From positions 120,725,062 through 120,789,061 of the forward strand of contig OW799236.1 in NCBI GenBank assembly GCA_941918925.1: DNA of 64,000 bases, given 5' to 3'. This stretch comes from Phyto melanocephala. Its lineage: Eukaryota; Arthropoda; Insecta; Diptera; Rhinophoridae. The notes beneath the pieces were generated by a model. The model saw only the letters and a list, made by a program, of their open reading frames with translations. It ran no database searches and was not told the DNA's origin. The stretch's first letter is position 1. Each line of letters begins with the position of its first letter. Position numbers and translations under genes: made by a program. Below, in pieces: positions 35,761-48,395 of this stretch.

Positions 35761-37495
35761 TGGAATATTGTTGTGTAAATTTGGTTTATTAGTTTATTTT
35801 TCGGTGAGCTCTTCTAGCAGCTCCACTGTGTTTTATTTAATATTAAATTTACTTTAAGGAGCTCCCCTAAAAAGCTCTACCAAGTATGGTTAAAATAAAA
35901 TTGTTTTTTGTTCTTAAAATTATTTCCTTATATACCACTTATGAGAATCCTTAAACTAGTCTAGTGTTGGTTAGTACTTATTCTAAAATTATTATTATAA
36001 TTAAATAACTAGTGTTATTTCTTAAGAATTAGTTGTCAGCCCCTTACTGATGCGCCGTGGGAAAGAATATGAAAAATGAAAATAATATGAGTAATATAGT
36101 GCAGGTTCGTGTGTGTGTTTAAATGATTGCCTAAAACGGCAAGAGTAACGGCACACAAACACTTGATATTGTCAAGTGCTGCTAGACGCTTGCCAGACGG
36201 ATTCAAGAAATGCGATCTTTTCTCAAGCGCGGCTTATTTCACACACATTTATTTATATTGTCACAACAGGGTTTATATTACAGTTTATCCAAATAATTGT
36301 CAGTTTAGGTACCCTGCGGTACAAATGTGTTTTTAAATGAAGTGCCCAGCAGTGCTTTATATTAGCTTCACTACAGTTGATTGGTATGAATAAAAACTTT
36401 AAAATAAATGACACTATTAGCAATAAAAAATAATTCAAAAATTAGATGGAAAACAGAGATGGAGAATAGTTCGGAGTGCCAAAAATTAGTGCCTTAATTA
36501 AAATTAATAAAAGATTTGATGTTACGGAACAATGAAACATATTATGTATCCACATAACTGGATTTAAACAACAAAGCTCTAATACTCTAAAGACTGTCTG
36601 CTTCTATTGTATCCAACCAAAGTCTTATTCATTAATTTTATCATAGCTGACTCTGCATTCCGAAACTATTGCATCCACCATCAACCTGTTTCCCGGTATG
36701 AGTTCTGACAAATCTACCAGAAGTTATCTCTGAAGCATTTTGCGAAAAAAATATAAAAAATTCTGAAACATATTAACTTTAGATCTCCAGCAGATCTACT
36801 ATTTTACTAATGCAATGACATTTTGTATTGAAACTTGAGAAAAACTTGGCAAAAGTACTTAAAATTTAAACCAAATAGTTCTCTCTTATGTGAGAGCCTA
36901 TTTACATCTAATCTGAGAAATTATCTTTTTTTTTTATACTTATCTTTTACATTATTAAGTAATTAATTTTATGTAATAATAAAAAATGCTCTACTTTTAT
37001 TTTATTAATTTAATCTTGACTTAAGTTTAATTTACGTATAAGTATTTTCAATATTTTATTAGAGTGTGAGTAACATTTCGGCAAAAAATCGTTTCTAAGC
37101 ATCACTAATTACACGTTTTTTATATGATATCCTTTTATTATTAGATCATTATTACTTTCAAATCTAACTGCTGACTCAAATTTAGATAAAAACGATCTCT
37201 GTAAAATAAATATAAACCAAAACCACTGCAGAATATTAAATTGTTATTTGTTATCATAAAACCAAAATTTGAGGACAATTGAAAGAATGAATTTCAAATA
37301 AATAACAGAACGCATTTTATATAAAATTTATTATGCTGACTTCACACAAGTGATGCATAATTACAAAATTTTTAAATAACTTGACCACAGCGCATTTAAA
37401 GAATATATAAAGAATAAATTTACTATCATTTACTTGTGCAAGTAGCAAATCCAAAATTTGGCAGCTGTCGCATATGTTTCTTCTGATTATTAAAA
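35761..37495. other. AT-rich DNA, no gene seen
   Basis: No gene recognised. The small frames near 36.1-36.4 kb lack recognisable motifs. Confidence 0.45.
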
Positions 37496-38320
37496 TGGAA
37501 GGCTTTTCGAAAGAAAAACTTGTTATAATTATGAACTCTTATTACAAAAATTTGGAAAGTTATGCTGAGACCTCTTCAAATATTAAAGAAAGTAGAGAAA
37601 GCATCAGCCATTCACAGAGTGATCAAAAAACTAACAATGTCGATTATAGATAGTAAGATTTTAGGCTTCAGCATACCGGTTATTCATTTAGAAACATTGT
37701 TTTGTAAACGAAAGTGCCACCAAAAACCCAAAACCATCAAACTGAAATCGTTCTCAACAACTTCAAATTTTTAGAAGCACTACGTAGCGAATTTTAACAA
37801 AAGATTTCTACCTTCATGTGATAGAAATGTAACTTACTTAGGAGCTCAAACATGCGAAGCGATGCCAATGAAAATTTTTCAAAAGAAATCAACATTTGCT
37901 ATGGAGCGCGGTCTTACTTAAACGGCACTGTGAGTACAGCAAACTGTCGAATTTGTAGTTAAAAAAACACAGAGGTACCGAAAACGACCAACAACAACAG
38001 GTGGTTATTCAAAATGGCACCGCATGCCATAGAGCGCATTGAACAATTCATTTATTCCAGCAATGATTTCCAGAACAAATTATCTTAAAAAGTTCTGATT
38101 TCAACTGACCACTAAGATCATATGATTTAACATCATTCACATTTTTTACTCGAATTAACCACAAACAATTTCTCAGCTCCAATTTGAGATTCAATGCATC
38201 ACCGGTGAGATAAAGCCACATCTCTCTGAAAAAGTGAGAGAAAATTTCATGAAAACAAATTTTTCTACATCGCTACCAAGAGTGTCCTAAAATTCGGATA
38301 TTATTTCGTAACATCACAGC
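37496..38320 (+). pseudogene. Tc1/mariner transposase, highly degenerate
   Basis: Starts with MEGFSKEKLVIIMNSYYKN, resembling the N-terminus of insect Tc1/mariner transposases. Much later it has PLRSYDLTSFTFF (third catalytic block, family PPRSCDLTPxDFF) and a region like LRFNASPVR with SHISLKKWEKIS. Many stops and frameshifts lie between. No termini were recognised. Older than the other mariner copies in this window. Confidence 0.6.
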
Positions 38321-41300
38321 TACCTATGTATGTTGTGAGTATGTGTCGTTTTCGTTTAAATATATATAGAATTTATTACTATCTCTCCAAAAGCAACATC
38401 CGGCACACAAAATGTTTAGACTTTTACTTCTATAGCTCCCCAGATATGTGACAATATGTGGGACTTGGCAGTGGCATTAAAAATTTAAAAAAAAAATGTA
38501 TTATTTACCTTTCCTTCCAGGCTACTCAGAACTCTAATGAAATTTAAAAACAAAAACTACTCCGGCTGGTCACACAGCCTAGGTTTGCTACAAACAGACA
38601 GTTTTAATTTTTATATACAAAATATACATGACTTACACAAAAATCATAAAACTTTTAAATAATGATTATATAAAGAAAATTTACAAAATTACTGAAATTT
38701 TTCAATAAGATTTTATATAAAAAATATTAAATTACAAAATTTTTTCACCATCAATTTGTGTAACTTTCCAAATAAATATGATTATTTAATCCGACAATTA
38801 GCTGCATAAATAACATATTACCGCTAAAATAATGAACAAACAATAACCTTCGACCGAAAAAAATACTTATTTATTCAATCACATTTCCTGGCAATATTTA
38901 TGTTGAAACAGAATCAACAATAAATTATGATTTTATTTATTTCACATCAATTTTATTCATGCTTAAATACACTTGGCTACTTAAATATATAAAACAAATA
39001 AATATTAACATAATTATTTCTCAGCAAACCATTTTCTAAGTGGCTAATACTAATTACACAGTTTATCTTCATTTACTTGTATACTACTTATATGCTGTAG
39101 AAGATTTACAAGAAGTAAAAGCAGAAGCCAAGATAGTGGTGGGGGAGAAAAAATAAAATAAAAAAGCATTTATTTAGTGCAACAATAATAAAATCACATA
39201 ATTGTAGTAGCAGTTTTTATGCGTAACGACGTAAAATGCCAATATCCTTAAATTTGCCTTAATTAGGCTACAAATGTTAACGTTATTTAATTGGTTACGC
39301 CAAGTGTAATCAATTATACATACTACACATACATACATGCACAAAGAAACATCTAAACTACAATAAACTTAGCAACAGCTAGTGGCTTTAGTAGTTGCAA
39401 ATATTCATTACACATTCTCATTCACAGTATCTTGCTGTATCCTACTCTTTCCTACGAAATCTATTCTTATGACACTGAAACCGAAAAAGCCATAAAAACC
39501 AAAAGCACAACAACTTATACCGCCAACAAATACCACAGGTCCTCGTACACTAATACCACATTTTGGATACTCACACAAACACCCATTCACGCTTCTCTAC
39601 AAATACATGAGGATAGCATCATTTTATTGTTGTTTTAATTTTTGTTATTATGTAAGAAAGTTGTTGTATGTTATTGTTATTGTGTTGATGTAACAAGTTC
39701 ATTAGCGTACTCTCTGTGGTCTCGTACATTTACTTTTACAGTGACTGTACGATGGTATGTGGTGCATTTCTGTGTAAATATAATTGTTTAGAGATCTTTT
39801 AAGACAAAATGACCATACACTCACTGGTACTTTAGAAATAAAGGGAATGACTCCGGAGACCATCATCTCGTGAAATAAAGAAATTATGGAAATATTTGAT
39901 ATAAAAAATATATAATTTTTTTCGTAAACAATAAACACTTAATTAAAAAAAACGTTTGTATGAAAAAACATTCTTGTATTTAATGCTAGAAATTGTATAA
40001 AAAAGCCATTACCTTTACTTAGCTTGAAAAAACTTCCAAACTATATTGAAATAAAAAGGCTTGAGCCACTCTACTATTCCTTAATATGTGCTGAAGTCCA
40101 CAAAGATTTGTTAAAATTCGTTCTTTACTAAATAAGGTCCTTTGCTAACTCAATCTTCAGACATTCTACCATCTTGACGGTCTCTTTCCGATATTTTGGT
40201 CCCAGTAACCATACAACTTGTTAAATGATGTCATCAGTACATTACAAGCCCTAAGAAAAAAATAACATGAAACACATTTAAGTGTGACATGGTATAAGTA
40301 TTAAAAATAAATATAAATTAACAAAAAAAAAATATGTTTTTTATTTTTTGTCTTCATACAAACGCTTCAAACTTCAAAGGAGACATCCTTAAGACTCGCT
40401 TTATGTTAATTACAATATTCCTTTGGCAATTACTTCATCTACTGCCTTTTTTGTATACAGCAACAACACCACATGTATACTACACATCTAGTATATAAAC
40501 AAATACATGTTTTATACATCATACGCATATACTTACACTATAAGATTCTTTTTTTCCAGCAACACATGTATGAACTAAATTTTATGTCGAGTACACAAAC
40601 ACATCAACATAGCTTTAATAGCAAGAGTGTGAAATACATAAACTTATATTTTATTCTTTTAATGTTTATCTAAATACATTCTTAAATAACTAAGCAACAA
40701 AAATAACACAAAACCAGCAGATTTTATTGCCAAAAAAAATGTATATCCATCAAACAATTTTTACCAACTCGTCTGATGTAGCAAATATTGAAAGCTTAAA
40801 CGAAAGGTTGGGATTTTATTACATTTTGCAACTTAATGTGATTTTTCTTTTAAAACTTTTTTACAATCGTTACTTTTTGTTTTCTGAATGCAGTATAACA
40901 TTTTTATAGGAATATTCTACAAAAAACGTGTGCCAAAAGTCACCATGGGGTGAACTAATTTAATAACTTTTTTATTTTTGTTTTTTTTTTTTAACAAAAT
41001 ACTTACCACTTAAATAACCTCTGGTTTTAGCTACCCAATAATGGGATTATTATAGAGCATTATTCATAACTGATGCGCTTTAATTTTTGAAACAATGCTG
41101 GCCTTAAGTTCAGCATTTGTCTCGGTCTTGTACACATGTACCTTCTGACTCCTTCAAGTAACCCCAAGGAAAAAAGTGGGGTGCTAACTAACCCGGCAAA
41201 TGCGCCAATCAGTTAATTTAAAAATCTCTGAAAAATATTCACTCTCCAAAAATTTTACTTAAAAGTGACGTGGACGCATGGACAGCGTCTTCATTCTCCT

Positions 41301-41338
41301 AAAACAACATCTGTTGTTAAGAACAGGATGTACAAAAT
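38321..41338. other. AT-rich DNA, no gene seen
   Basis: No gene or element recognised up to the hAT insertion. Small open frames near 39.4-40.9 kb have no recognisable motifs. Confidence 0.5.
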
Positions 41339-41697
41339 GTTCTAACTAGGGTTTCGTTCCCGGGAAGCGTCGGGAATAAATTCCCGGGAAAAATGCAAAT
41401 TTTAACTTCCCGATTCCCGGGAATTTTATGTCGGGAATCCCGGGAAATAAAAAATGCAACCATGTTTTTTGTAAACACATTAATGCAACTGTAATAGACA
41501 TAAAAAACAAGCAAATGAAAACAGACAAAAAACAAATTAAGGTTAACGTACAAATTTGTCTAGCATATCTACACATATTATTTAAAGCGAAGTGAATACT
41601 TGTACATATAGTAATTAGAAAAGTAAATGCATATTTAAAATTACTTTAGTTTCTCTTTATTTATTAATACTTATTCATAATTAACTTCACATAGACA

Positions 41698-42953
41698 ATG
41701 GAGAAATCTTTCGTTTGGGATTATTTTACGAAAGGAACAAAATCCAACGCTCAGTGCAACTTGTGCCCAAAAATCTTGGCATACAAAGGTTCATCCACCA
41801 GTGGTTTAGTGAAGCATCTTTCGAAAGTTCATCACCTAAATGAAAAATTAAGCAACAATAACGTCACTGTTGATGACCACTCTTCGGCCAAAAGACAAAG
41901 AAAAATTATAGAATTTGTGAAATATATTGGTTTAAATGAAATTTTGGCCAAACTAGCAGCATTTGATGGAAGATCGATAAGGGCAATTACTCGTAGTTCG
42001 TTTATCCGCGAATCATTAGCTCAAAAAGGTTTATCGAGCCCCAAATGTGAGACCACTACAATGAAATTAATTTTAGAATTTTACGAAGAAATTAAAACTA
42101 AAATGACCAACGATATTTCAACCATTGCAACAAATAATGGTAGATTCAGCTTAGTTTTTGATGAATGGACTAGCTTAAGAAATAAACGTTATTTAAATGT
42201 TATATTGCATGGGCCAAATAATAAGTTATTTAACCTTGGCTTAGTTAACATTAAAGGAAAATGTGGTGCGTTAGAATTAAGGATGATAGTTGAAAAAAAC
42301 TTGCAGACTATGACTTAAGCTTCGTTCAACATATTGTTTCAACTATTTCAGATGGTCCAAACGTAATGAAAAAATTTGTTGCCGAAAGCCCAGCATGTGG
42401 AGTATTTTGTCGTAATCATTGTATTCATTTAGCTATATTAAATGTTATTTACAAAAAAACTACAGAAAGACAATATTTAAGCTCAAGTAATGAAAGTGAT
42501 TCAAATGATTATAATGAAACAGAAGAATATATTGCACCCGACATAATTGAAATATATTCTAATAGTTTGAAGAATGTAAGAAAAATTATTAAAAAGAGTC
42601 CTTTAAAAAATAATATATTTCAAACATAGGTTAAAGCGGAGCTTGGAAAAGAATTGCAATTGTGTATGGAATGAATATGAATATGTTATCAGCAGATGCA
42701 ATTTTACAGGAGCTTTTTAAAAAAATTGGGAAAAAAAGAATTTTCAATATTTGAAGTAACTGCCATAAGAACTGGAAATTTAGACAACTTGTTTAATGCA
42801 TTGTTAACGATTATACCAACTTCAATCGAAAGCGAACGGGTTTTTTCAGTTTCTGGAACTTTTGTTAATAAAATCAGAAACCGCTTATCGGATGAATCGA
42901 TTAATGCATTAGTGGTTCTGAAATATCACTTTATTGAAAATATAACTAATTAA
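41698..42953 (+). pseudogene. hAT transposase with BED finger, frameshifted and deleted
   Basis: The ATG at 41698 opens a 206-codon frame. Residues 20-45 form a BED-type zinc finger (C20, C23, H40, H45), the DNA-binding domain of many hAT transposases. D155 in LVFDEWTS is the likely first catalytic residue. A missing A in the run at about 42293-42299 shifts the frame, which resumes as DYDLSFVQHIVSTISDGPNV and a C-x-x-HCIHLAI block. This stops at 42629, and after further stops the last piece (42696-42953) contains TSIESERVFSVSGTF and NKIRNRLSDESINALVVLKY, the C-terminal hAT dimerisation domain. The large central portion with the remaining catalytic residues is deleted, so no functional enzyme is made. 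Confidence 0.93.
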
Positions 42954-43169
42954 TACATTTACGCCATAAAATATGGCATACACTACTAGTTTTTATCAAT
43001 ATGAATATTTTTGATAAATATTTTGAAAATATTTAATATTTTTAAATATTTATTTTTATTAATTTATTTCAAATTACCTGATTTTATTTTACGTTATAAA
43101 AAACGTGTCCTGAGTTACCTGAACTGTTATTATTTCGTTTGTTTTCTTAAATAAAATTATATACATATA

Positions 43170-43554
43170 GGGCCAATTCAAAGTTGACTCTCATATTGTA
43201 CTATATCATATAATTCATATTAATATGACTAGTGACTTTGAACACCTTTCGTTAACAACTTATGTATTTAATACAAGAAAGAAGACAAAGAGATGACGCT
43301 GTTAAAAATTGTATGTATACAGGAAAGAAGAAAATAGAAAATATTCTCTCTGAGAGGTGAGAAGCGAAGAAATTCTCTCTGAGAGACAGTATGGTTAAAA
43401 GTATAACATAAACAATTTCTTATACATAGGAAACAAATGTGTAAAGTCATATTATTTTTTTTGTATGGAAATTACTAACAAAAATTTTAAGCATGCATAA
43501 AATAATATGAAATAGTACAAATACGACTGATATGCAACCACTTTGAATTGGCCC
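43170..43554 (-). mobile_element. 385-bp MITE, copy 2, nested in the hAT
   Basis: Same element as 29971-30353 but inverted, with termini GGGCCAATTCAAAGT and ACTTTGAATTGGCCC. It is flanked by ATA on each side (43167-43169 and 43555-43557). Only about eight base differences separate the two copies, so both moved recently. It lies between the hAT transposase remnant and the hAT right end, so it arrived after the hAT. Confidence 0.92.
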
Positions 43555-43703
43555 ATAGTATATACAAAAAATTGGAACATTACAGTGTTTAATATTTTTG
43601 TATTATTTTTTCGGGAATTCCCGGGTACCCGGGAACGGAACAAATTTTTTCCTGATTCCCGGTAATCAGAAATAGTCGGGAATTTAGAAACCCTAGTTCT
43701 AAC

Positions 43704-44070
43704 ATATACCAATACAGTATGTCCGTGCTGAATTTCGAAGAAGTAATTCTCAATAACATTTTCAGATGTCATTCCATACCATACTGTTGGGATGCAATTA
43801 GTGTCCATGAATGGCTCTTGTACTTTTAAGGCTCCAGAACCTACAATTCTGCCTACTAAAAAAGCAGTTCGAATAAAGATGAACTTCCACACTCAAAATC
43901 AGATTTTCAATGAAGTGGATTTCATTTCTGGAACATTTTTAAAATTTAACTGCAAATCAAGACGTTGCTTATAGTTTTATTTTAAGTACTTTTTTTTACT
44001 TAAAATTAAAAATTTTAGTTTTTGCACCAATTGCATATATGGAAATAATAGAATTTTTTTTATTTTTGAA
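43704..44070 (+). repeat. Unclassified interspersed repeat, copy 2
   Basis: Homologous in inverse orientation to 10380-10740. It begins directly after the hAT target duplication. One frame keeps an open stretch ending IFNEVDFISGTFLKFNCKS, and the other copy reads IFNKLDFISGHMLKFFC. Family unknown. Confidence 0.5.
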
Positions 44071-44338
44071 TGCGCCGTAGAAACGTTTGAGTCATTCATA
44101 GCAAAGCAGAATGCCTAGTAGAAGATGTGTCTGGTATTCCGTTTACATCTTGATCTGCATGTTCGATATTTTCCATGATGCAAATTAAACATAGTCTACC
44201 GGTTTAAGGCAATCTTGGTGGTAACAATGAACTACGCGACGAATCTTTGCTTTATATGGCGAAATTAATATTATATTATTCTGGTTCATTGTTCAGTTTT
44301 GAATCTTTCCTTTACTTATTCTCCAGGTGTCATCCACT

Positions 44339-45099
44339 CAGTGATGCCAATTTAGCTATTTTATGGCTAGATTTAGCTATTTTTAAACACGCTTAGCTAG
44401 GAAAATCTGCTTTTAGCTATAAGCCATTTTTTTAGCCATTCCTAGATATTTTTTAGCCTTTTTTAGCCATTTTTTGTTTTCAGCTTTTAAGTGTTGTTGT
44501 TTCGTTTCCTAAATAGTGAAAAACGTTTTTATAAAATAATGTTTTTTTAACTACTAAAAATTGCATTGCATTGCATTTTTCGTTCACTTTTTCCACTAAT
44601 TCAAGTTGTATGTCATGAATGGCACGTTTAATATTGACTTATAAAGATTGAAGAGAGTTTGGTTTATTGCGAAAGACCAATATTTTATTTTTCCTATATA
44701 CTTTTTTTAAGATACGGCTTAAAAGGGATTGATAAATGCTGTTGTTAATATGAAGTACCACATAATTATCTTAAATTGATAGGATCTAAAGAAAGTTAAG
44801 ATGACAATGACAATAATAGCGAGCTAGATGCTGATGATAATTGGTCCTTTTAACACCATGCAAACAATTCTTGTACTTTATAACTAGTCAAAGATATATT
44901 GAGTATATAACAAACGGTCTTAAATTTTATTATTTTTCTTTTAAATAAATTTTTCTTATTTTTTTATTAAAATATTGAAAACTTTCTATTTAAAACATTT
45001 AGCCATTTTTAAGCCATCTTTTAGATTTTTTTAGCTAGTTTCTAGCCATTTTTTTCCAGAATTTAAGCCATTTTTGCTAATCAAGTTCTGGCATCACTG
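44339..45099. mobile_element. Non-autonomous hAT-like element with TTTAGCCATTTTT motifs
   Basis: Inverted termini CAGTGATGCCA (left) and TGGCATCACTG (right) are exact over 11 bp. Both ends are packed with repeats of a TTTAGC(C/T)ATTTTT motif in one orientation at the left and also at the right (44365-44470 and 44998-45075). The 761-bp interior encodes nothing recognisable. CAGTG-type termini with repeated subterminal motifs fit hAT. The flanking 8-mers (CATCCACT and CATCTGAA) share only the first four bases, so a target duplication is not clear. Confidence 0.75.
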
Positions 45100-45105
45100 C
45101 ATCTG

Positions 45106-45288
45106 AAAATGAAAAAATTTTAAATATTATAGTAACGCAAAATTTGTTAAAATTTTAAACCTTTTGGCCTGTCCTATAATATTCATAAGAAACTATAAAA
45201 TGAACAAATTTTAAATATTATAGTAACGCAAAATTTGTTAAAATTTTAAACCTTTTGGCCTGTCCTATAATATTCATAAGAAACTATA
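45106..45288. repeat. 91-bp direct tandem duplication, two copies
   Basis: Sequence from 45106 to 45196 is repeated immediately at 45197-45287 with one mismatch seen (AAAATGAAA versus AAAATGAAC). Shared phrases include 'agtaacgcaaaatttg' and 'cctgtcctataatattc'. It starts just after the end of the hAT-like element at 45099. Confidence 0.93.
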
Positions 45289-45456
45289 ATTTAACAGTTA
45301 TTTTCTTCCATGACGTTAAATAATATAAATATGCACAGAAGATAGTATTGTTTGTAGGCAGAGAAACTTTTTTCAATAGCCTTTTTTGGACGGATCACGT
45401 GTGAGTCGCGTCATGCTGTCATGTTATTTTTGTTTAGTATTGTTTGGCATTTTATA

Positions 45457-46284
45457 ATGGAAAGATTTACGCCTAAATAACGTTTACAAATTGTTCAACT
45501 TTATAACGAAAGTTCATGTTTTGTGAGGAATGTGTTTCGTGTACTTCGCTCAACTTATGGTCAACATAATCGGCATACTGAGCGTAAACGCGTAGCACCA
45601 TAACCCATTTTGAGTCCCAGCATTCATTATTGGATAATATTCGACTGACTAGACCACGTCCAACACGCTGTGAAGAAAATATAGTGGCCGTAGCTGACAG
45701 TGTAGACAAAGACGATGAAAGTCGATTCGGCGCCGTTCGCAGCAACTCGGACTGACGTATGAAATGACTTTTCGCATTTTAAGATCTTAAATTGAAAGCA
45801 TACAAAATACAGCTTGTGCAACAACTAAACCCGCTCGACCTTCCCAAGTGAAAACGCTTCGCTCTATGGGCTCTTGAAAAGTTCCAAAAAGATCCGACGT
45901 TTTCGAGGCAAATTTTCTTCAAAGATGAGGCCCATTTCTGGCTCAATGGGTATGTAAACAAATAAAATTTCTGCATTTGGGACAAAGAACAACCTGAAGA
46001 GATTCAATAACTGCCACTTTATTTAGAAAAAACAACGGTTTGGTGTGGCTTGGAGTGGTTTGGGGGCCATACAAATTGGACTCCATCGATACAAATTGGA
46101 CTTAACGGATGGACCATCTGCGACTTAGCAACGGCCAACATTTGATAGACATAATCTACTAAAAATAAATGCCAACGAATGGTCTTTCAAATGATGATAA
46201 ATATTTCCCATTAAATTTAAATTTAAATTTTCTGTGTTTTTTTTTTCTTTAAAAAAGTAGGGAACCCTAAAATGGATCACGCTG
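45457..46284 (+). pseudogene. Tc1/mariner transposase, degenerate but long
   Basis: From the ATG at 45457 the sequence reads MERFTPK, a stop, then RLQIVQLYNESSCFVRNVF, with a helix-turn-helix-like region. Further on come SVDKDDESRFGAVRSNS, then LNPLDLPKWKRFALWALEKF, the first catalytic block FFKDEAHFWLNGYVNK, and TTVWCGLEWFGG. The second and third catalytic blocks are missing. Several stops and frameshifts are present. The 3' end is probably near the TA at 46285, where GGAACCCTAAAATGGATCAC resembles a terminal sequence. The left terminus was not found. Confidence 0.85.
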
Positions 46285-46920
46285 TAGTATCTACAGAATT
46301 TCGTTTCAGAATATCAATTCATGGTAAGCAATAACAAATAACGATTCTTGCATTATAATTTGTATAACCACAAAACAAAATGTTCGATTGCTGTATCAAT
46401 AAAATGTTCGATGAACAAAAAATTTTATTGGCTATTTTCTGGCTGTAAATTCGAACTTAGACTAAATATTTTCTAAAAGGAGCTTAAAATTATGTTTTCT
46501 CCTCTCCTTAATTTAAAAAATCTTTATAAGCTTTTGTATTTCCTTAGACATAGAAAGAAAAAAACTTAAAAAGTATGCAAATGTTTTATGGGTTCACAAA
46601 ACCAAATCATTTGTGTAGGTGTATGTATTTGCATGTGTAGGTGTTTGTTTTAACATGTCGTGTTTCTGCGGTAAGAACACAATGTTGTTTTTTGTTGTAA
46701 TTGAATTGTAATGTAGATTATTTAGGTAATGAGATGCATTTTTTATGACCATCTACTCACATTCCTAATGTGTTTGCCAAATGAATGATAAAAATTTTCT
46801 ATGAAAATAAGTTGGCATTAATTTTTCATTAGATCTAATTGGCCTATATTTTTCTTTTTTTCTTTATAGCAACTTTCGCAGTTTCAATTTGGAAGTTACG
46901 ATTTTAATATTTTAGTATTT
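46285..46920. other. AT-rich DNA, no gene seen
   Basis: No gene or element recognised. Confidence 0.5.
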
Positions 46921-46924
46921 GCAT

Positions 46925-47015
46925 CTAATACTTAATCACCGATCAAAGAGTGCTGATGATAGAACCGTAGCTGGCTTCGAAAATGTATTCCGCTAGTCTA
47001 GTTTCGGCCCTTGTT
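46925..47015 (+). repeat. Single copy of the hammerhead-bearing repeat, partly preserved
   Basis: Homologous to the right arm of the 63.7-64 kb structure. The core boxes CTGATGA (46953-46959) and GAAA (46979-46982) are intact. The stem between them has one mismatch (GAACC with GGCTTC), stem III is ATGTAT instead of the palindrome ATGCAT, and stem I is weakened. It may be an inactive or weakly active relative. Confidence 0.6.
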
Positions 47016-48395
47016 AAGATTATTTTTCCATTACCACAATAGAATTTAAATTAAATTACACAGACAAAATATTTTGTAAAAATGTTTAATTCAATAATAT
47101 TAAATTGTGCAAATTTTAAGAAAAAAGAGGTGCGTGCTTTAATCTGGACATTAAAGGAGCAAATATCAACAAAATTAAGCCACATTGACTCAAAATTGTC
47201 GTAAAAACCGTTAAGAAAGTGTACATATATACCAGCAAGAAAATATCAAAGCTACCGACAAGTAAATAACAAAATTTTCATTATTGTCATAGGCTAAATA
47301 TATAATTTGTAGTGAAAATTTTCAACTAATTTATTGAACGGATTGAAGATACATTTTTTAATAGGATTTTTAAACGTTCTCAATATATATATTTTTTTTG
47401 TATAGCAACAACAATGATTGACCTTACACCCACTACAACATATAATATCTTTTACAATTTGTTGAATAATATAAAGTACCTCGCAGACATAACAAAGCCG
47501 GAAGCATTACAAATATTAATTATTAAATTAACAGCACATTATACTTGAAGGAGTTAAAGAATGTAAACAAGAAAAACAATTCAGCTAAGTACTCTACGGC
47601 TACAGGTCATAAATATATAGCAGAATTATGTGTTTGTAAAGGTAGCATAAAGCCAATTAACCTTTAGTATTTATTAATCACTACTTGAGCTTCATTATTC
47701 TCTAGATATACTTAGATGTGTATAGATTTTAGTGTATGCGTAAGTGGTTACTCAATATACACAAACTTTTATACATCTACACATACCCACTTACATACAG
47801 CCATAAGCAGGCAATATAATCAATCTGTTATGGCTCTTGAAGAAAATGGATCAACAAATCACAAACAAACAAATATATTTCAAGTACACACTTATCGAAA
47901 AGTTTGTTGTTGTTTTTGTTACTGAAGTATGTATGTGTTTGTACTTGTTTTTGTAAATAATATTATTTTTGGTGTCGGCAGTGCATTCAGCGCATAGTAG
48001 ATATAATAATAAAACCAAAAATATGTATAACCAGACCAACACACACACACACTAAAACAAATAGCCATTAAATGGAGAAAAACTAATTTTGTGAAAAGTA
48101 CTTTCGTAGCATTAGTGTGCAAACTTGATTCATTAATAGATATGTGTGCTGATATATTATAGCAATATTATGAACACATTTATACACTAAACGTAAGTTA
48201 AACAAAAATAAAGTAAAAATACAAAAAAGAAGAATAAAATTTAACTTGGATTAAGGATTAACTTGTGTTCGAAAGAAAAAATAAAATTTAGAACGTTACT
48301 TTTCGTAATATATTTACACTGGAGCAAAAATTTTGCGTAGCTGAGTTATTTACAACATTTATTTTGAATTTATTTTTTATTTTTAAATTTTTTTT
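47016..48395. other. AT-rich DNA, no gene seen
   Basis: No gene recognised. A short (AC)n tract lies near 48038-48052. Confidence 0.5.

Larger units (their letters stand above)
41347..43695 (+). mobile_element. hAT transposon with 8-bp target duplication
   Basis: Bounded by TAGGGTTTC at the left and GAAACCCTA at the right, and flanked by the exact 8-bp duplication GTTCTAAC (41339-41346 and 43696-43703). Both ends carry repeated CCCGGG-centred palindromes (TTCCCGGGAA-type), four or more on the left and several on the right, likely binding sites. It holds a broken transposase gene (41698-42953) and a MITE inserted near its right end (43170-43554). Without the MITE it would be about 1.96 kb, short for an autonomous hAT, which agrees with the internal deletion in the gene. 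Confidence 0.95.

Noticed and set aside
36030..36070. Possible LTR end and primer-binding site
   Set aside because: No second LTR, no polypurine tract and no retroviral-type coding sequence were seen nearby.
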